A DNA stretch of 64,000 nt, taken from the NCBI GenBank assembly GCA_028095005.1, contig CM051463.1:2960295-3024294 (forward strand). The letters run 5' to 3'. Shown here one piece after another: positions 44,991 to 57,590 of the stretch. Under the pieces are notes generated by a model. It saw only the letters and a list, made by a program, of their open reading frames with translations, was not told the origin of the DNA and searched no databases. Origin of the DNA: Rhynchospora pubera (taxonomy: Eukaryota; Streptophyta; Magnoliopsida; Poales; Cyperaceae). Each line of letters begins with the position of its first letter. Position 1 is the stretch's first letter. The translations under genes were made by a program, and so were the position numbers.

Positions 44991-46120
44991 TGTGAACCAG
45001 AATTACATCATCTAGCGTTGGAGGTAGTGTGACTGGTATTCATTTTAAAAGTTGAAGGCAAGGTTCACGTGTAATTAAGTAACTTTATCTGCGTAAGAAC
45101 AGTGATTCATATTAGAGAAGAAAATTTAGATACCTAATGCATGTTATAATATAATTAACTAGCATAAAGGCCGCAAGTTGAACCGACTCTACTTACCAGT
45201 CTTTTCCTAAGAGTTTATTTATTTATTATTATTTTTTTTGAGGTCGCAAAATTTTGAAGCCAAATTAATATTTGACGCTGAACTTCAAATTATTTGTTAT
45301 AAATCATTGAATTTTAAAATGTATCTAAATTTTATCACCCAAATTACTAATTGAATGGCATTATTGGTAAAATATTGGTATTATAGATAAAATGTTGAAG
45401 AAGTATAATTTGAATAAATGATACGTATCTAGTTCGGTTTTGAAGAAATTTTATGCATCTAGTTCAGAGACCTCCAATAAAATTAATCCTATTGTCGCTA
45501 TATACAAATATCTGCAAGTGCACATTCAAAAGGCTACAAATATGGAAGCACAAAAAATCAGAGGGATCGATGGAGATGGAAGCTGACGCGTTAAATTAGT
45601 GCCTTTTTCGCCTGATTCTCTGTGGCATACACTTCCATTTAAATTTGAAACAAGTCCATGTAATCCAGCTCAGCACAATAAGTCGTACCGAAATGAAGGA
45701 AGAGAAGAAAAGAGAGAGGGATCATTGGTATGTGCATTCTAATTCCAGGTAATTTATATCAGTGAAATGCTCTATTGGTCTTATTGGTCCATTTTTTTTT
45801 GGGACTAATCACGCGCGCACACGGAGCAGCACGATGTTAAAAAAGAAAAAATCAAGCAAAAAAACAGATTCTCATATGAGCGCGAATCATCATAAGAAAT
45901 TTCCTTTTCCAACACGTCAAAAATTGCTTGTCAAGCTACAGGCCTACAGCCCAAAATCCACAATTTATAGAAGAAACGATTGAGATGGTACAAAATTAAA
46001 ATGCAGAGTTTGCAGCGTATATTGTTGTTTACAAACTTCAATAAATTCTCAATGTTCCAGTAATATATCTTATTCAATTATCATAATATAGATTCTCAAT
46101 ATTCAATTAATTAATCTATG
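44991..46120. other. Intergenic DNA
   Basis: No supported gene or defined repeat. Short ORFs have no recognisable motifs. Confidence 0.4.
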
Positions 46121-49100
46121 TTAATTATCATTTTCCCTCGCACCTGATGCTTCAGCTGCTTGTTTATCCCTTCGTTTTTCCCTGCATTTCTTATTTCTCA
46201 ATGCATTCTTCCTCATTTCTCAGTTTCCAGGCATAAGGAGAAAAAAAAAATAAAACAAGAAAAGAAATTGAGTGAATAACAGCTACAAATCCATTGCAAG
46301 TTTTGAAATAACAAAAATAGTACGTGATAGAGAAGGTTCATGATAAACACACCCTGAACCTGACGCAGGTAACCACCAAAAAACCGTATTATTAAGAATT
46401 CAACAATTTCATAGTTACCATCATCCATTTTTCACTAAGCCCAAAAATGAATACATATCAATTAATCATATCAAATTAATTGTTTTGCATCTAACTTCCA
46501 GGTTTCCATGTACTGATTATGAAGACAAAAGAAATTGTACCTCTTGCTGCACTGTGGCTGCAGTTTTTACATGGAGAGGATGGTATGCAACTGGTTTTGT
46601 CGACGGTTCACTTGCATTTGCAGTCCTGATTGACGAAGGTCGTGCTGCAACTGACTTTACAAGGTCATTTATCTCACAAAATTTTTCAGGTGCTTCTGGC
46701 TTCCATATATTCAGCCTACAAGAAAAGCTTGCAACTTTATTACCAGCAAAGGAATACATCAGCAGCCAACTTCAGTCAACAATCATGAGCACTGTAGCAA
46801 CCAACTGATACCCACCTTGAGTTAATGAGTTAGGTAATTTCAATCAACATCATTCCAAATATCCACATATTCATTCTCCTGTGTGCTCCTAAAGCTATGA
46901 ACTCTAAAAGGCATATTAAAAACACAAATAATGGGAGGTGGTATTGCCAAAAAAAATTAAAAAGAACATATTAAAAAGAACCTGATACAATCAGTCAAAC
47001 ATCTTTGTGAAATATAGAAAGCCAACATGATGGAAATATGGAATGTTTTTACACTTCAAGAATGCATAGAATTTAATTAAAACTATCGAATTCATACCTT
47101 CGGAAATTTTTTAGTGTCAAAACCTACTACAATTGCATGTCTACTTACCAGTTGTCCACCTGTCCATTGTAACCTCAGCACAGACGTGGCAGTCAGGAAA
47201 TAGTAGCCTTCTGGGGACCACTCGCTAGTGACAGAGCACTCAGCCTTGGCTGAACAAAGCAATCTCTTCTCAGAGCAGTCCCAAAATGCCTGGGGGTGGG
47301 GTGGAGGAGGAAAGATCAACATGAACTCTAATAAATGGGCTGGAACTATCATGTGCTCTATAAATTGCCCAATGTCATGTAATTGGTCCAAAAACAGAAC
47401 TATTCATAACACTCTAAATATAGGAAGTGTCATTTAAAACACGGCTCTCCAAATTTTCTTCATAAAAAGACCAAACTAACTATTATTTCTTCAATACAGA
47501 AGCAAAATTAGTTTATGTTTTCCATGTTTTCTGGATTCATAATTTCATATGCCATAATCTAAGATACTCAAAACATGGATTCTACAAAAAACTATAGCAA
47601 AAGGGAACATTTAAGTGAAATAGGAGTATAGGACTGACCATGTTGCCAGGCAAGTTCTTAAATCCAGACAAACAAATAACTGTTCAATTAATAGGTTAAA
47701 GAAAACTAATATAGCTGAGGCAACAAAAGAATACATCTTCCTTTGGGGTTGCATCTAATTGTATTGTAAGGGATTTCACCAAGCTCAACCAAATCTTTGC
47801 ATTTCTTATCAAGACAGTAGCTTTTGCCAGCATAACTGGAGACATAGTGTAACTACTTGTGAGAATCAGATCCAGTTCCAGGCCAAACCAGCCAGGGCCC
47901 CCACAGGTAATATAATACCTTCTATACCATTTAACACACAAAAATAAGAAAAACATATATATTTATATATATCACCCGAACTTACTGGGAGACACAAGTC
48001 CTTCATGAGATCCATCAACAGTCAAGTAATTAAGTTTGTTTTTTTGGTTGGGGGAATGTGCTAACTATTTGGAGGGTTGGCAGTCACTTAGGGACATTTA
48101 TGATTTTTCTTTAAATTTGAATAAAAATGATAGAATTGCTTTTTTAGTGATTTATAGTGCCTTGTGTTGGAACCTTTGGCTGCATAGGAATGATGTAATT
48201 TTCAATTCAGTTCCTATCAAATCGTTTAGAGTGATGTTAATGTTAATTGAAAATACTGTTAAATATTGGGCAGGGACAATTCCAGGGAGGTATATAGAAA
48301 GCTTGAAAAAGTGGAAGGTGCAGGACTGGCATATGGTGCCATTGCAGGCAAATCTTGGAGAAGAAAGATTGGCAATCACTAATCAGGAGGGAGAGGAGAT
48401 TGAGCAAGGAAAGGACACAGGCAGGGGAATTTAAAAAATTTAGTTTCTTTTGTTTTATGTAAGTGTTTGGGATTATGTAGGTGAACTGTAGAGCGAAATG
48501 AGATGTTTGTGTGTTTGTGTTTCCAGATAGTTAGTCTGGATAGGTAGTTTTGAGAAATGTGGTGTGCTGAACTGCTGATCAAGGTGTGATCGCATGGGTT
48601 TTTCGTTTTTAAGGTAGGTTGTAAACTTGTTTCTCTAATGAAACCGGTAGCATTGCTACTTTTTCAAAAAAAAAAAATTAAGTTTGTTTCACCATAGAAA
48701 CTCTAGTTTGTTTTATCCATGTCAGACTGCCCTACGAAGAGTGCACCAAGCAGGTTTTTGTTCCAATGGAACTGTACACTCGAGCACCTAAAAAAACTTC
48801 TGCGTGCAATCAGTTGCATTTGCAAATCTTAGTTAGATCTGAACACTCCCTGGTGTCCCCTGAATGAGAAAATAATTCAAAAGTTATCTTGAAACTAACA
48901 AATAAAATAAAAAATCAATATCATAAAATGGTGCCAAACTACACTTCGATTTGCATAAAAATAGGTTATTATGGATAAAACAGCTTGCACATGGAATAGC
49001 AACTACAAATTCCTTTAAATTTAATTGGGTATAAAATAAACATATTCTAATTTCTTAAAGGTTAAGTATGAAAAAGCATAAGCTTGGTTTTAGGCCACAC

Positions 49101-49313
49101 GATTACAATGGCAATGCCAACCTTGGTTCAGGAACAAATGCTGCTAAATTTGACCAGGAGGCCTTTAAATCCCTATTGCGGTTAGACCGTTAGACCTGGT
49201 TCTCTAAGTATATAAATAATACCTTGTGAGAAGTCTTTTGGATAGAAGAAGTGTACCTCATTTGTCACCATTCGACATGCAGTAGACTCGTCAGAGCTAA
49301 ATTGATCAATGGC
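46121..49313 (-). pseudogene. eIF2A (translation initiation factor 2A) pseudogene
   Basis: eIF2A is a WD-repeat factor that can bring initiator tRNA to the 40S subunit. Readable exons, in gene order: 49223-49313 (FSSDESTACRMVTNEVHFF, YPKDFSQ); about 48690-48850 plus 47985-48027 (words reading GQSDMDKTN and YLTVDGSHEGLVS, split by a LINE); about 47750-47905 (DKKCKDLVELGEIPYNTIR); about 47165-47292 (AFWDCSEKRLL and AECSVTSEWSPEGYYF); 46541-46715 (WKPEAPEKFCEINDLVKSV and TAATVQQE); and 46121-46220 (basic tail RNKKCREKRRDKQAAEA). Stops and frameshifts are present in several exons. The exons for the N-terminal third are not found upstream. Introns are retained, so it arose by DNA duplication. Confidence 0.85.
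48042..48675 (+). mobile_element. 5'-truncated LINE (non-LTR retrotransposon) insertion
   Basis: The plus-strand ORF from about 48036 reads like the C-terminal end of a plant L1-type protein (ALCWNLWLHRNDVIFN, the zinc-finger-associated RVT tail), followed by a 3' UTR and an A-run at 48666-48676. The 14-bp sequence AATTAAGTTTGTTT occurs at both edges (48028-48041 and 48676-48689), a target-site duplication. The element is inserted in antisense in an eIF2A exon. Its length, 0.63 kb against several kb for a full LINE, is normal for 5' truncation. Confidence 0.88.
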
Positions 49314-51317
49314 CTGCAACATTCAATAAAATAATATCAATTCTTAGTTGTTTGTTGTCTTTTTTTTTCATTATTTCTTTTGTTTATCTTATTTGATATA
49401 TTTCTGAATAAAAGAGCATTAGTTTCCATTATCACAATAAATTTTTAGAGAAACCAGATTAAAAAGACAGACAAAACACGACCCTGAAGTTATTTTAAAA
49501 ACGGAAGACTATATAGAGGAGTAATGTGAGGTCATAGGGCAGCCAAAACATAGATATATGTAACACCAAATTGTGAACATAAGGCACCAGACGACACACA
49601 CAAAACTATTACTTCATTTAGTTTATTTGTTACTCTTTTCATTATTGATTTTATCATTTTATATAATTTATAGCCACATTTTTTTTGGGGGGATTTTTAC
49701 CGTTGTCAAACTGCAAGAACCACAATTCAGTGTTCAAATTTTGTTCCAGCGAGAACCAACGAAGTCTGTATGTAAGGGGAGATGACCCTTCACCAGTGAT
49801 GTGGTACCCTGCCATGTTGTTTGACAAAATGCAAAGAAAGATATACTAATTCATGACTGGCCACAACTAAAAAAAGTACTTCCCAATTTCAACATTCTAA
49901 ATCACCACATTCTTCTCCTGTGGAGTAGTCATCTCCTGAAATGATTGGAGGTAGGTCGCAGAAGGTAACAATGCTGGTGCCAGGAGATTAGGGGCCTCAG
50001 ATGACCTGATCTCGGCAAGATATTTACGGTTGTAAGTGGCACACACCATTTGGTTTGGTAAAAACTACTGACTAGGGAATTTTGACCCATCTTCGCTGAA
50101 TTGTGTGGAGGTACAAGCCTACAAGGGATTTGATCTAGCTTTGGAGGTTGGTTTAGAGTAAGGGAATGGAAGTCCAGCCCATATGTAAAAGAAAGCTGGC
50201 TCAAGAACTGGTTTGGGACTTTCAACAAACAGGTAAGATGCATTATAAAGCAGGTAAGTGTGGCACTGGAAAATGGAGAAAATTGGTGGCCATTAAGGTC
50301 TAGTGTGGCAAATTAAAATAACGAGTATAAACCGTAAACGGCAGTGAAAAGTTGTTCGGTTGTACTGATAAGGGGCACCAAAGAGAATAGCTGGGGCCTG
50401 TATCTGCTCCTTAATTGAAGTGAGAATAGTGAAGAAAGGGGAGAAGGAGAGAAATAACAAGAAGAAGAACAATCCACCATTAATGTATTGAAAGAATCAA
50501 ACTTTACACTCAGATCACCACATCGACATGTCTTTTACCTTTTATCTCCTACTGATCACTCTCCAGTCTTCTTCTTTCTATTGCGCTCTCTTGGAAACAA
50601 GGTGTTTGTAGAATGTAGAAATGTTTAAACTAACCTAACACCTCTCTCTCTCATCTGGAAAATCTCAATTGTGTGTGTGAAGTTGTGACTGGGTCACTCT
50701 CCATGTGTGTGACTGTGTGAACTCTCCCCCTTTCTTCAGTCTTCAATCACCTTAACCGATCAGATCTTATTCTCATAATATGAAATTCTCAATTATATCA
50801 TCTGCGCTTCTGTAGATAGTGTGGAAGAAAAGTTCAGAACAGGTTTATCAAAAGGTAATATGGGCAAAGAATTAAAATGGGTTATATTATAATTATATAT
50901 GTCGTGCAAATTGCTCAACAAATATTCTAATTCCTCTTTACTTGAACGTTCCAAAACATCATTTCATCCGCACACGCCCCATAGTCTTGTTTCGTACAAC
51001 TTCTTACTAACCTTTTGCTAACCACAAACATTCCCTGGTTTCCATACAAAGAATAATTCGTCACACTGGAAAAAATGAAAATCAAACTTGTTCTTTAAAA
51101 ATATACAGAACCAAGATGACCAGCAATTTCAAACAAACAAACAAAATATCGCATGTGTATAAATTTATTCTTTAAAATATCAGGATGGATTAACATATAT
51201 TAAATCTCAAGTCCAAAAATTAATTTTCTAAAAAAAAAAAATTGAACAAATTTGTCAAGATGTCAAGATATCATGCAGTTCCTTCCAAACCATATTTAGT
51301 CGGTCCTACTTGAAGAT
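49314..51317. other. Unassigned DNA between eIF2A and F-box remnants
   Basis: I expected N-terminal eIF2A exons here and did not find them. About 49930-50300 has near-balanced composition and repeat-like look, without a recognised family. About 50390-50530 resembles in wording (GAGAATAG, GGGAGAAG, GAGAGA) a stretch in a COG3 intron at about 37370-37410. No gene is supported. Confidence 0.35.
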
Positions 51318-52061
51318 TCATATAGGATAAGCTGTTCGTCCTCTAAACACCGTGATCAAATCTCCCCCTGAATCTACCAAATGACATTCCATTGCTCTTT
51401 TAATAAGCGTCATCTTAATGGGTGCTTCAATTTCAAGAACTTTCCGAGTCTTCTTGTAGGGATTGACAATTAAAAGCTCACCTCCTTTTCGATAAAAATA
51501 GAACTCTCCACTATAAAAAACAGGCTTACAAGGAAGAACACAATCAAACTCATCATGATCATGAAAACTCGTTGTGTTCCACTGCTCTTCACCTGGGCTC
51601 CACGTTGATATCTCAAGAACACCCCCTAAAGTAATCTCCAAAATAACTACTACACAATCTGAAGAGGTTGGCGCAGAGGAAAAGGATAGGTCTCTGAGCA
51701 CGTATCTTCTAGAATTAAATTTTGGAAGGCTGAAGTACTCTCTTCTGAGAGGGTTTACTATGAATAGAGAGTTGTAATCCTTTGTTGATGTAAGAACGTC
51801 CCATCCATCTTTAGAATAGTGAAAAGTAAGATCATCGCCGATTCCGAGCCATTTCATGTCTATACTGTACTCATTTTTGTATACAGGGTCGAAGAGCCTC
51901 CACAAGCACCTATCATTCTCAGTGTACATCAACCATGGGTAAACCTGTGCCTTCTGCACGTGATGGGAGAGAGAATTCCAGGCTTTGCAAATGGATTGAA
52001 GGCGAAGGCAGTCGAACAGAGACAGTCGTGGAAGGAGTAGTTCCACCAATTCTATGGGCAT
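51318..52061 (-). pseudogene. F-box/DUF295 gene, C-terminally truncated
   Basis: The 247-residue frame starts with an F-box (MPIELVELLLPRLSLFDCLR, then SICKAWNSL), which in intact proteins binds SKP1 in SCF ubiquitin ligases. It continues into a DUF295-type region (YNSLFIVNPLRREYFSLP; VDSGGDLITVFRGRTAYPI near the end). DUF295 proteins usually run about 100 residues further. Here a TGA follows TAYPI and more stops come within 15 codons. The frame is open upstream of the ATG to about 52160 (reading EEKKEERCKVDISRPWAD) but without another ATG. WAD is the normal residue run before an F-box, so an upstream exon may exist after the CAG at 52142. Confidence 0.75.
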
Positions 52062-52711
52062 ATCAGCCCATGGTCTCGAGATATCAACTTTGCATCTTTC
52101 TTCTTTCTTTTCCTCCTTGTGGAAATAGGTTGAGTGACCCTGACAAAGGGAAGTACGCCAGAAGAGTTAACACATATAAATTAAACCTATTAATTGCGAA
52201 AGAAAATGTAAGAGTACATCAGATTTAAGCTCCTATGAAGTTATTTATCTTATTGTGTGGTGAAACCTGAGAAATAAGAGCTACATGTCAATTTGAAATG
52301 GTTCTTTTGTTAAAAGATGATAATTATATTGTTGTGTCAAAATCTGACTCTTGATTGAATCTCGATCGGTCAATTGAAGTGGTAGAACTCGATGCCAGTT
52401 AAATGAAATCATACTAATATTCCATCCTTTTAAAGCAAGAAAAACAGAAGGCATGCAAACAATTAGTTATCTACTCATAATAAATGATTAAAATCCCAGC
52501 AGTTCAACCCAAATTGCCTTATCTTTAATAGGTCAGTGTACTCACTCTACAGTTTGTTACTTTCTTCTGAAATATAGTTGTATATACCATCTGGAGTAAA
52601 TAAAACTACCTATTAGATATTAAAAGAACCGCAAGGGCGCCGAGCCTGTAAATGTAGACTTTTATTCTGTGAATTACGAAACTTCTCTATATGTTCAGAG
52701 GGCTTTGGAAC
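52062..52711. other. Intergenic DNA upstream of F-box remnant
   Basis: No gene or defined repeat is supported. The first 100 bases are the possible 5' coding extension of the F-box frame. Confidence 0.4.
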
Positions 52712-52714
52712 ATT

Positions 52715-53288
52715 CACTACAAGAGAGATGGCCTATTGCTAGATTTGCTAAATTTTCTAGATAGACTTTTTTTTTATTAGTGTTGGATCTTGTTCTATTA
52801 CTAGATTTAATTGATGCACTAAAGTCTAGCAATCTTTTAGCAAAACTTAATTTTCTATTAATAGATACTTAAAAATCTAGCAATTTATTTTTGATAGACT
52901 TTTGAATCTTGCAATGTTTAATGTAGCAATTTTTTGCTACACAATAAATTAATATTGTAGCAATTGCAATGTTTAATGTAGCAATTTTTTGCTACACAAT
53001 AAATTAATATTGTAGCAATTGCAATGTTTAATGTAGCAATTTTTTGCTACACCATAAATTAATGTAGCAAAAAATTGCTACATTAAACATTGCAAGATTC
53101 AAAAGTCTATCAAATAGAAATTGCTAGATTTTTAAGTATCTATTAATAGAAAATTAAGTCTTGCTAAAAGATTGCTAGACTTTAGTGCATCAATTAAATC
53201 TAGCAATAAAACAAGGTCCAACACTAATAAAAAAAAGTCTATCTAAAAAATTTAGCAAATCTAGCAATAGACCATCTCTCTTGTAGTG
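52715..53288. mobile_element. CACTA-type MITE, 574 bp, near-complete palindrome
   Basis: Termini CACTACAAGAGAGATGG and CCATCTCTCTTGTAGTG, with ATT on both sides (52712-52714 and 53289-53291). The CACTA start and 3-bp duplication identify the CACTA (En/Spm) superfamily. The arms pair over most of the length (for example GACTTTAGTGCATCAATTAA with its complement near 52820). The centre holds two and a half tandem copies of a 55-bp unit around TGTAGCAATTTTTTGCTACA, itself a hairpin. Confidence 0.9.
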
Positions 53289-53832
53289 ATTTATGTATAA
53301 TGATGCAATTTGTGTTCCCATTAATCCAGTACAGGATGTATTAGGCCTCATTGTGCATGAATTGTTTATAGATATATTGAGGCCGAACAAGGCCTTACAA
53401 AATTTTTATATTTTGATATTCATTCTTAGCCTAAGATGTGCATCATAATTTTTAGCTTTTAGTTCACAAAAGATTATTTCTTCTGTTTATCCATCAACTT
53501 GACTCGTATCGGAGAATAAGTTAAAATTCTGCATTGCTTTATAAGTTCTGATACCTACAATGCAACACCACTACCACTACCTATTTCATTATAACAGTAC
53601 GTCAGAGATGGCAAGTACAGTTAATTAACAAGATGATGGTACCAAATACCTTATTTGTGCCAGTGCAATGAGATAAGTTCAATGACCTGTGCTTCCGAGG
53701 CCTTCATTAAATAGATAAGCAATACCGTAGATGCATAAACAAAACAAAAGCGAAGAAGAAAAACAAAAAGAGAAAAAGAAGGCATGCATAAAGTTCAAAT
53801 AGGTGCATAAAATTAACTTATTGAGTAACCTG
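53289..53832. other. Intergenic DNA between CACTA-type elements
   Basis: No supported gene or repeat with ends. It is AT-rich with short runs of A. Confidence 0.4.
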
Positions 53833-54225
53833 CACTACACCAAGAAAGATTATTAGTACCGGATCATTAGTACATGTTTTTAAGAAAACTGGTATTAATA
53901 ATAAATAATGGCAATTTTGTAATTGTCAGACATATTATTTAGTACTAAAAATCGCTGAAAAAAAAATCATTTTTCATTTAGTACCGGTTTTTTATAAAAA
54001 ACCGGTACTAATATATTAATTTTTACTAAAGTGCCGAAAAAAAAACAGTTTTTAATTTAGTACCGGTTTTGTATAAAAAAACGGTACTAAAATCAATATA
54101 TTAGTACCGGTTTTTTATAAAAAACCAGTACTAAATGAAAAACGTTTTTTTTTAGCGATTTTTAGTACCCGGTACTAAAAATACATAGATATTTCTAATT
54201 TAGTACCGGTTTTTTATAAAAAATA
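53833..54225. mobile_element. CACTA element end with hairpin subterminal repeats
   Basis: Begins CACTACACCAAGAAAG and then carries at least six copies of TAGTACCGGTTTT or its complement, several joined into hairpins through TTTTTTATAAAAAA (for example 53978-54012). Arrays of short inverted subterminal motifs are transposase-binding sites in CACTA elements. The opposite terminus (reverse complement of the start) was not found within the following kilobase, so the element is probably truncated. Confidence 0.75.
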
Positions 54226-54253
54226 TATTTGTTATATACTTGTTATTCTTATA

Positions 54254-54401
54254 GGTTCCGTTTGGATGGTGTGGGAATAAGAGAAATAAGAGAAGAAGTA
54301 CTGGAAAGTGTGTAACTTTGTGAAAAGTTTGGATTGTTTATAATAAATTTATGCCTGGGAAGAAGTTATTCCCTTATTTCTATGCTCATCCAAACACAGC
54401 C
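54254..54401. mobile_element. Tourist-like MITE relic, about 148 bp
   Basis: Left GTTCCGTTTGGATGG and right CATCCAAACACAGCC are diverged inverted repeats of the family at 1321 and 16116. The inside shares GGAAAGTGTGTAACTTTGTG and TTGTTTATAATAAATTTAT with those copies. Another start of the same kind, GGGCTGTTTGGATC, lies near 54469. Confidence 0.7.
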
Positions 54402-55942
54402 ATAATGTTTAAGTTGTTTTAGAATTTTTTTACCATGTCTATAAAATGTGTAAACTCATAGGGGCTGTTTGGATCATATGGGAATAGGAGGAATTTCCTA
54501 TTCCTAGGCCATAATGTTTAACATGTTACTAATATTTGCATAAAAGTATATTAGTAACATTTGTTTAATTATAGTATTAACGCCATTTTTAATTATACTA
54601 TTTATTTAACTTTTATTAGTTAGTGTTCATGTGTTTATTCAAAGAAATCAATAAATGAGTTTACTAAGGTATTTAATGTATGACACGTGAAGGTTTATAT
54701 TTCTATCTTATTAGCACTTGTCTTATCTGATATTAGTATATCACAATCAATATTCTTTAAAAGTGTGAATAGCTTATCTAATATAACTAGCTTGCCTTCA
54801 GAATTTATCTAATGACTGGTATTCATACTAGTACCATTACATAGGTCCTGATATTTCCATAGCTTGCCCAAGACTTTTTTTTCATCAAATGTGTGTAACG
54901 TGTACAATTACATAGGTCCTGATATTTCCATCTCACTTTATAGTTATTTTAGTTGTATTATAAAAGTATGTATTTCAAATTTAGTCATTTATAAATAATC
55001 GTTCCTTGGGTTAAACTCAGACTGTTATGAAGTGCTTCATTATTTATATAGTATCTAAAGAAGATATTATTGTTTTACTTTTAATAATTTAAAACATAAC
55101 TTTATTATTATTGTAATATTTATAAAAGTGTGCTTGTATTATTTTAATAAGATTAGTATCATTGTTTCACTTCTACCAATTAGGTTAAGACTACGACTAA
55201 CCTAAATAATGTTTATTCTGTTCCAAAAAATCATCTAATAAGTTAATTTATATATAAACTATAACGTTGTAGTCATAAAGCTAATACTATTAATTCTTTT
55301 GTTGCATTTATTTTAACGTGTCCCAAAAACTTAAAAAGTTAGCTCAAATGAAGTTATTAAACAAAATCTAAAGGAAGATCCACAAGTTTATTTTATATAT
55401 CTTAGTGGGATCATATCATGTCCGACAGTCATTAATTGTATCTTTTTCGAATATCATTTTGCGGACAAGTCTAATTATTTCCATTTTATAATATCAGGAT
55501 TTAATAATATTTATATGTTTTAATTTGTAATATTAAAAAAATAAAAAAATTATACATTTCTTAATTCTTTTAATTTTTTTAATATACAGAGCTCAAACAA
55601 GGTTCACACCATGGTTTGGAACATATAGAGCAAATAGCTAAGATAAAATGAGAAATCATTATCCAAAAAGGATGAAAGCATTGGTTTCTTCTTTTGTAGG
55701 AAAAAATATTATAACACCCGTGTAATTTGAGTTTTGAATCTACTAATTTTTTTTTTTATCGTAACAACAGAAATTTAGGTAACGCAAATAAAATTCATAT
55801 TAAATATGTTTATGGAGCAATCAACATATGCAGTTTATATATTTACAGATATTATTAATATTAATATACTTAATAGTATCCCTTCATAAGTTGATTTCAT
55901 ATAATACATTGTTGAATTATTGTTATATATTCATAAGTAATG
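54402..55942. other. Intergenic, very AT-rich DNA
   Basis: No gene or element with ends supported. About 55828-55918 is a diverged direct copy of 55963-56053, at the margin of the large inverted repeat that follows. Confidence 0.4.
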
Positions 55943-57590
55943 TATATATTTAATTTTAATCAACGTATGCAGTTTGTATATTTACATATATTATGAATAT
56001 ACTTAATATTATGTCTCCATACTATTTATTTCATATAACACATTGTTGAATGTTCAAAGGAGATAATGGGTGTTCAGAGGAAGGTGCTATTGCAGCAATA
56101 GGATAATGGGTGTTCGGAAGAGAGAGCTCATATTAATCTTGAGATGTGCACATAACAAATTCCTTTGAACACTATTCTCAGCACCGGGTAATAATTAACT
56201 AAAAAAATGAAAATCATCCCACAAATAGCACCATATAGTATCCCATGTACATTACAAAACTCAACCTAAACTTACATTTTTTTTTTTTTTTGCGTGATTT
56301 CTTGATCGAGTATTATGTGGTGCCTTCCCTCTCTGTGACCTGCTACAATTGATCAAATGCTAGCTTGTTATGTTGATTGTTGCTTGAATTGATCTGTGCC
56401 ACTTGGAATTGGCTCGAATTGAACAATCGTTGAGTTATTATGCATGATATTGTCCTAATGCCTCCCATCCTTGATCTGTCATGCTTATTTGTTGGCTTTA
56501 GGGACTGGTACCAGCTTGTACCAGTCCAGTTTCCTTTTACGTTGCTTACTGGTATGCCTAAATGGCTCCAGGGACTGACGTGTGTGATGAAAAGTGTGGT
56601 TTAGGGACCTATTTGTAAATTCTTTTGAACTGTCTTTGGACTAGTCTCGAAATATTTGTGGCATCTTTGATTAAACTATAAACTTGTGAACATAAAATGA
56701 TTCAAGGTCTTTTGTGCAAAAATCCTTATACAAGCGGGTCGGATCTGTTTATCTCTGCCAGTTTGTTCTCCGCTTGTTTGTGCGTGGCCTTTCTTGCTAT
56801 TTGAATTCTTGTGGGTTAATTATATACTTCCTGGATGTAATTATATTAAGGGATTTTCTCTAAGCTGAACCAAAACACATATAATGAGAATTCCTAAAGG
56901 TAAGGATAGATGTAAGCTAAATACCTGCTTAAAGATGGCTTATTTGTGTTGCTTTCGGATCGAAATAAAATAATTGGAATTTGGAAATAAAACCAGAACT
57001 TAATGAAAGACTTGATTACGCACTTTATAGTGGAACTTGTTGGCTTTGCATGCTAGCTAAATTAAAGTTACAGAAAGATTTTGAGGCAAGAAATAAATTA
57101 AGTTCGATTTTAAATAAAAGTTGTCACGATTTATAAAATGGAAATAAAAAGATTATATAATGGAAATAATTAAAACATAATTAATTGTATCGCCAGCTAT
57201 TGGAGAGCCTGTTGTCTGTATCCTTGAGAAATGTTGATGTTGATACGTGACTTGCAAATTTAGTGGAAGTGTTGAACTTAGCAAAGAAGGAAATGAACAA
57301 ATGATAAACTATATAAATTATAAGTTTAGGTTAATTATTGTAATATACAGGGGATACTATATGGTGCTATTTGTGCGTCGGTTTCTATTTTTTTGTTAAT
57401 TATTACCAGGTGTTGAGAATAGTGATCAAGGGAGTTTGTTTTGTGCTCATCTCTGTATTAATATGAGCTATCTCCTCCAAACATTCAACAATGTGTTATA
57501 TGAAATCAACTGTATGGAGGCATAATATTAGGTATATTGATAATGTATGCAAATATACCGACTGCATATGTTGATTAAAATTATATATAT
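55943..57590. repeat. Large inverted repeat, 1.65 kb, arms about 270-340 bp
   Basis: The left arm (55943-56280) and right arm (57318-57590) are reverse complements, sharing CATATAACACATTGTTGAATG, GGTAATAATTAAC and CAAATAGCACCATATAGTAT. The left arm has an extra block of about 60 bp with GATAATGGGTGTTC twice. The 1-kb middle has no recognisable protein. It may be a deleted transposon with long inverted repeats. I did not find a target-site duplication. Confidence 0.75.

Noticed and set aside
46485..46808. A 107-codon plus-strand frame
   Set aside because: It is the complement of the eIF2A C-terminal exon on the minus strand, which matches the family.
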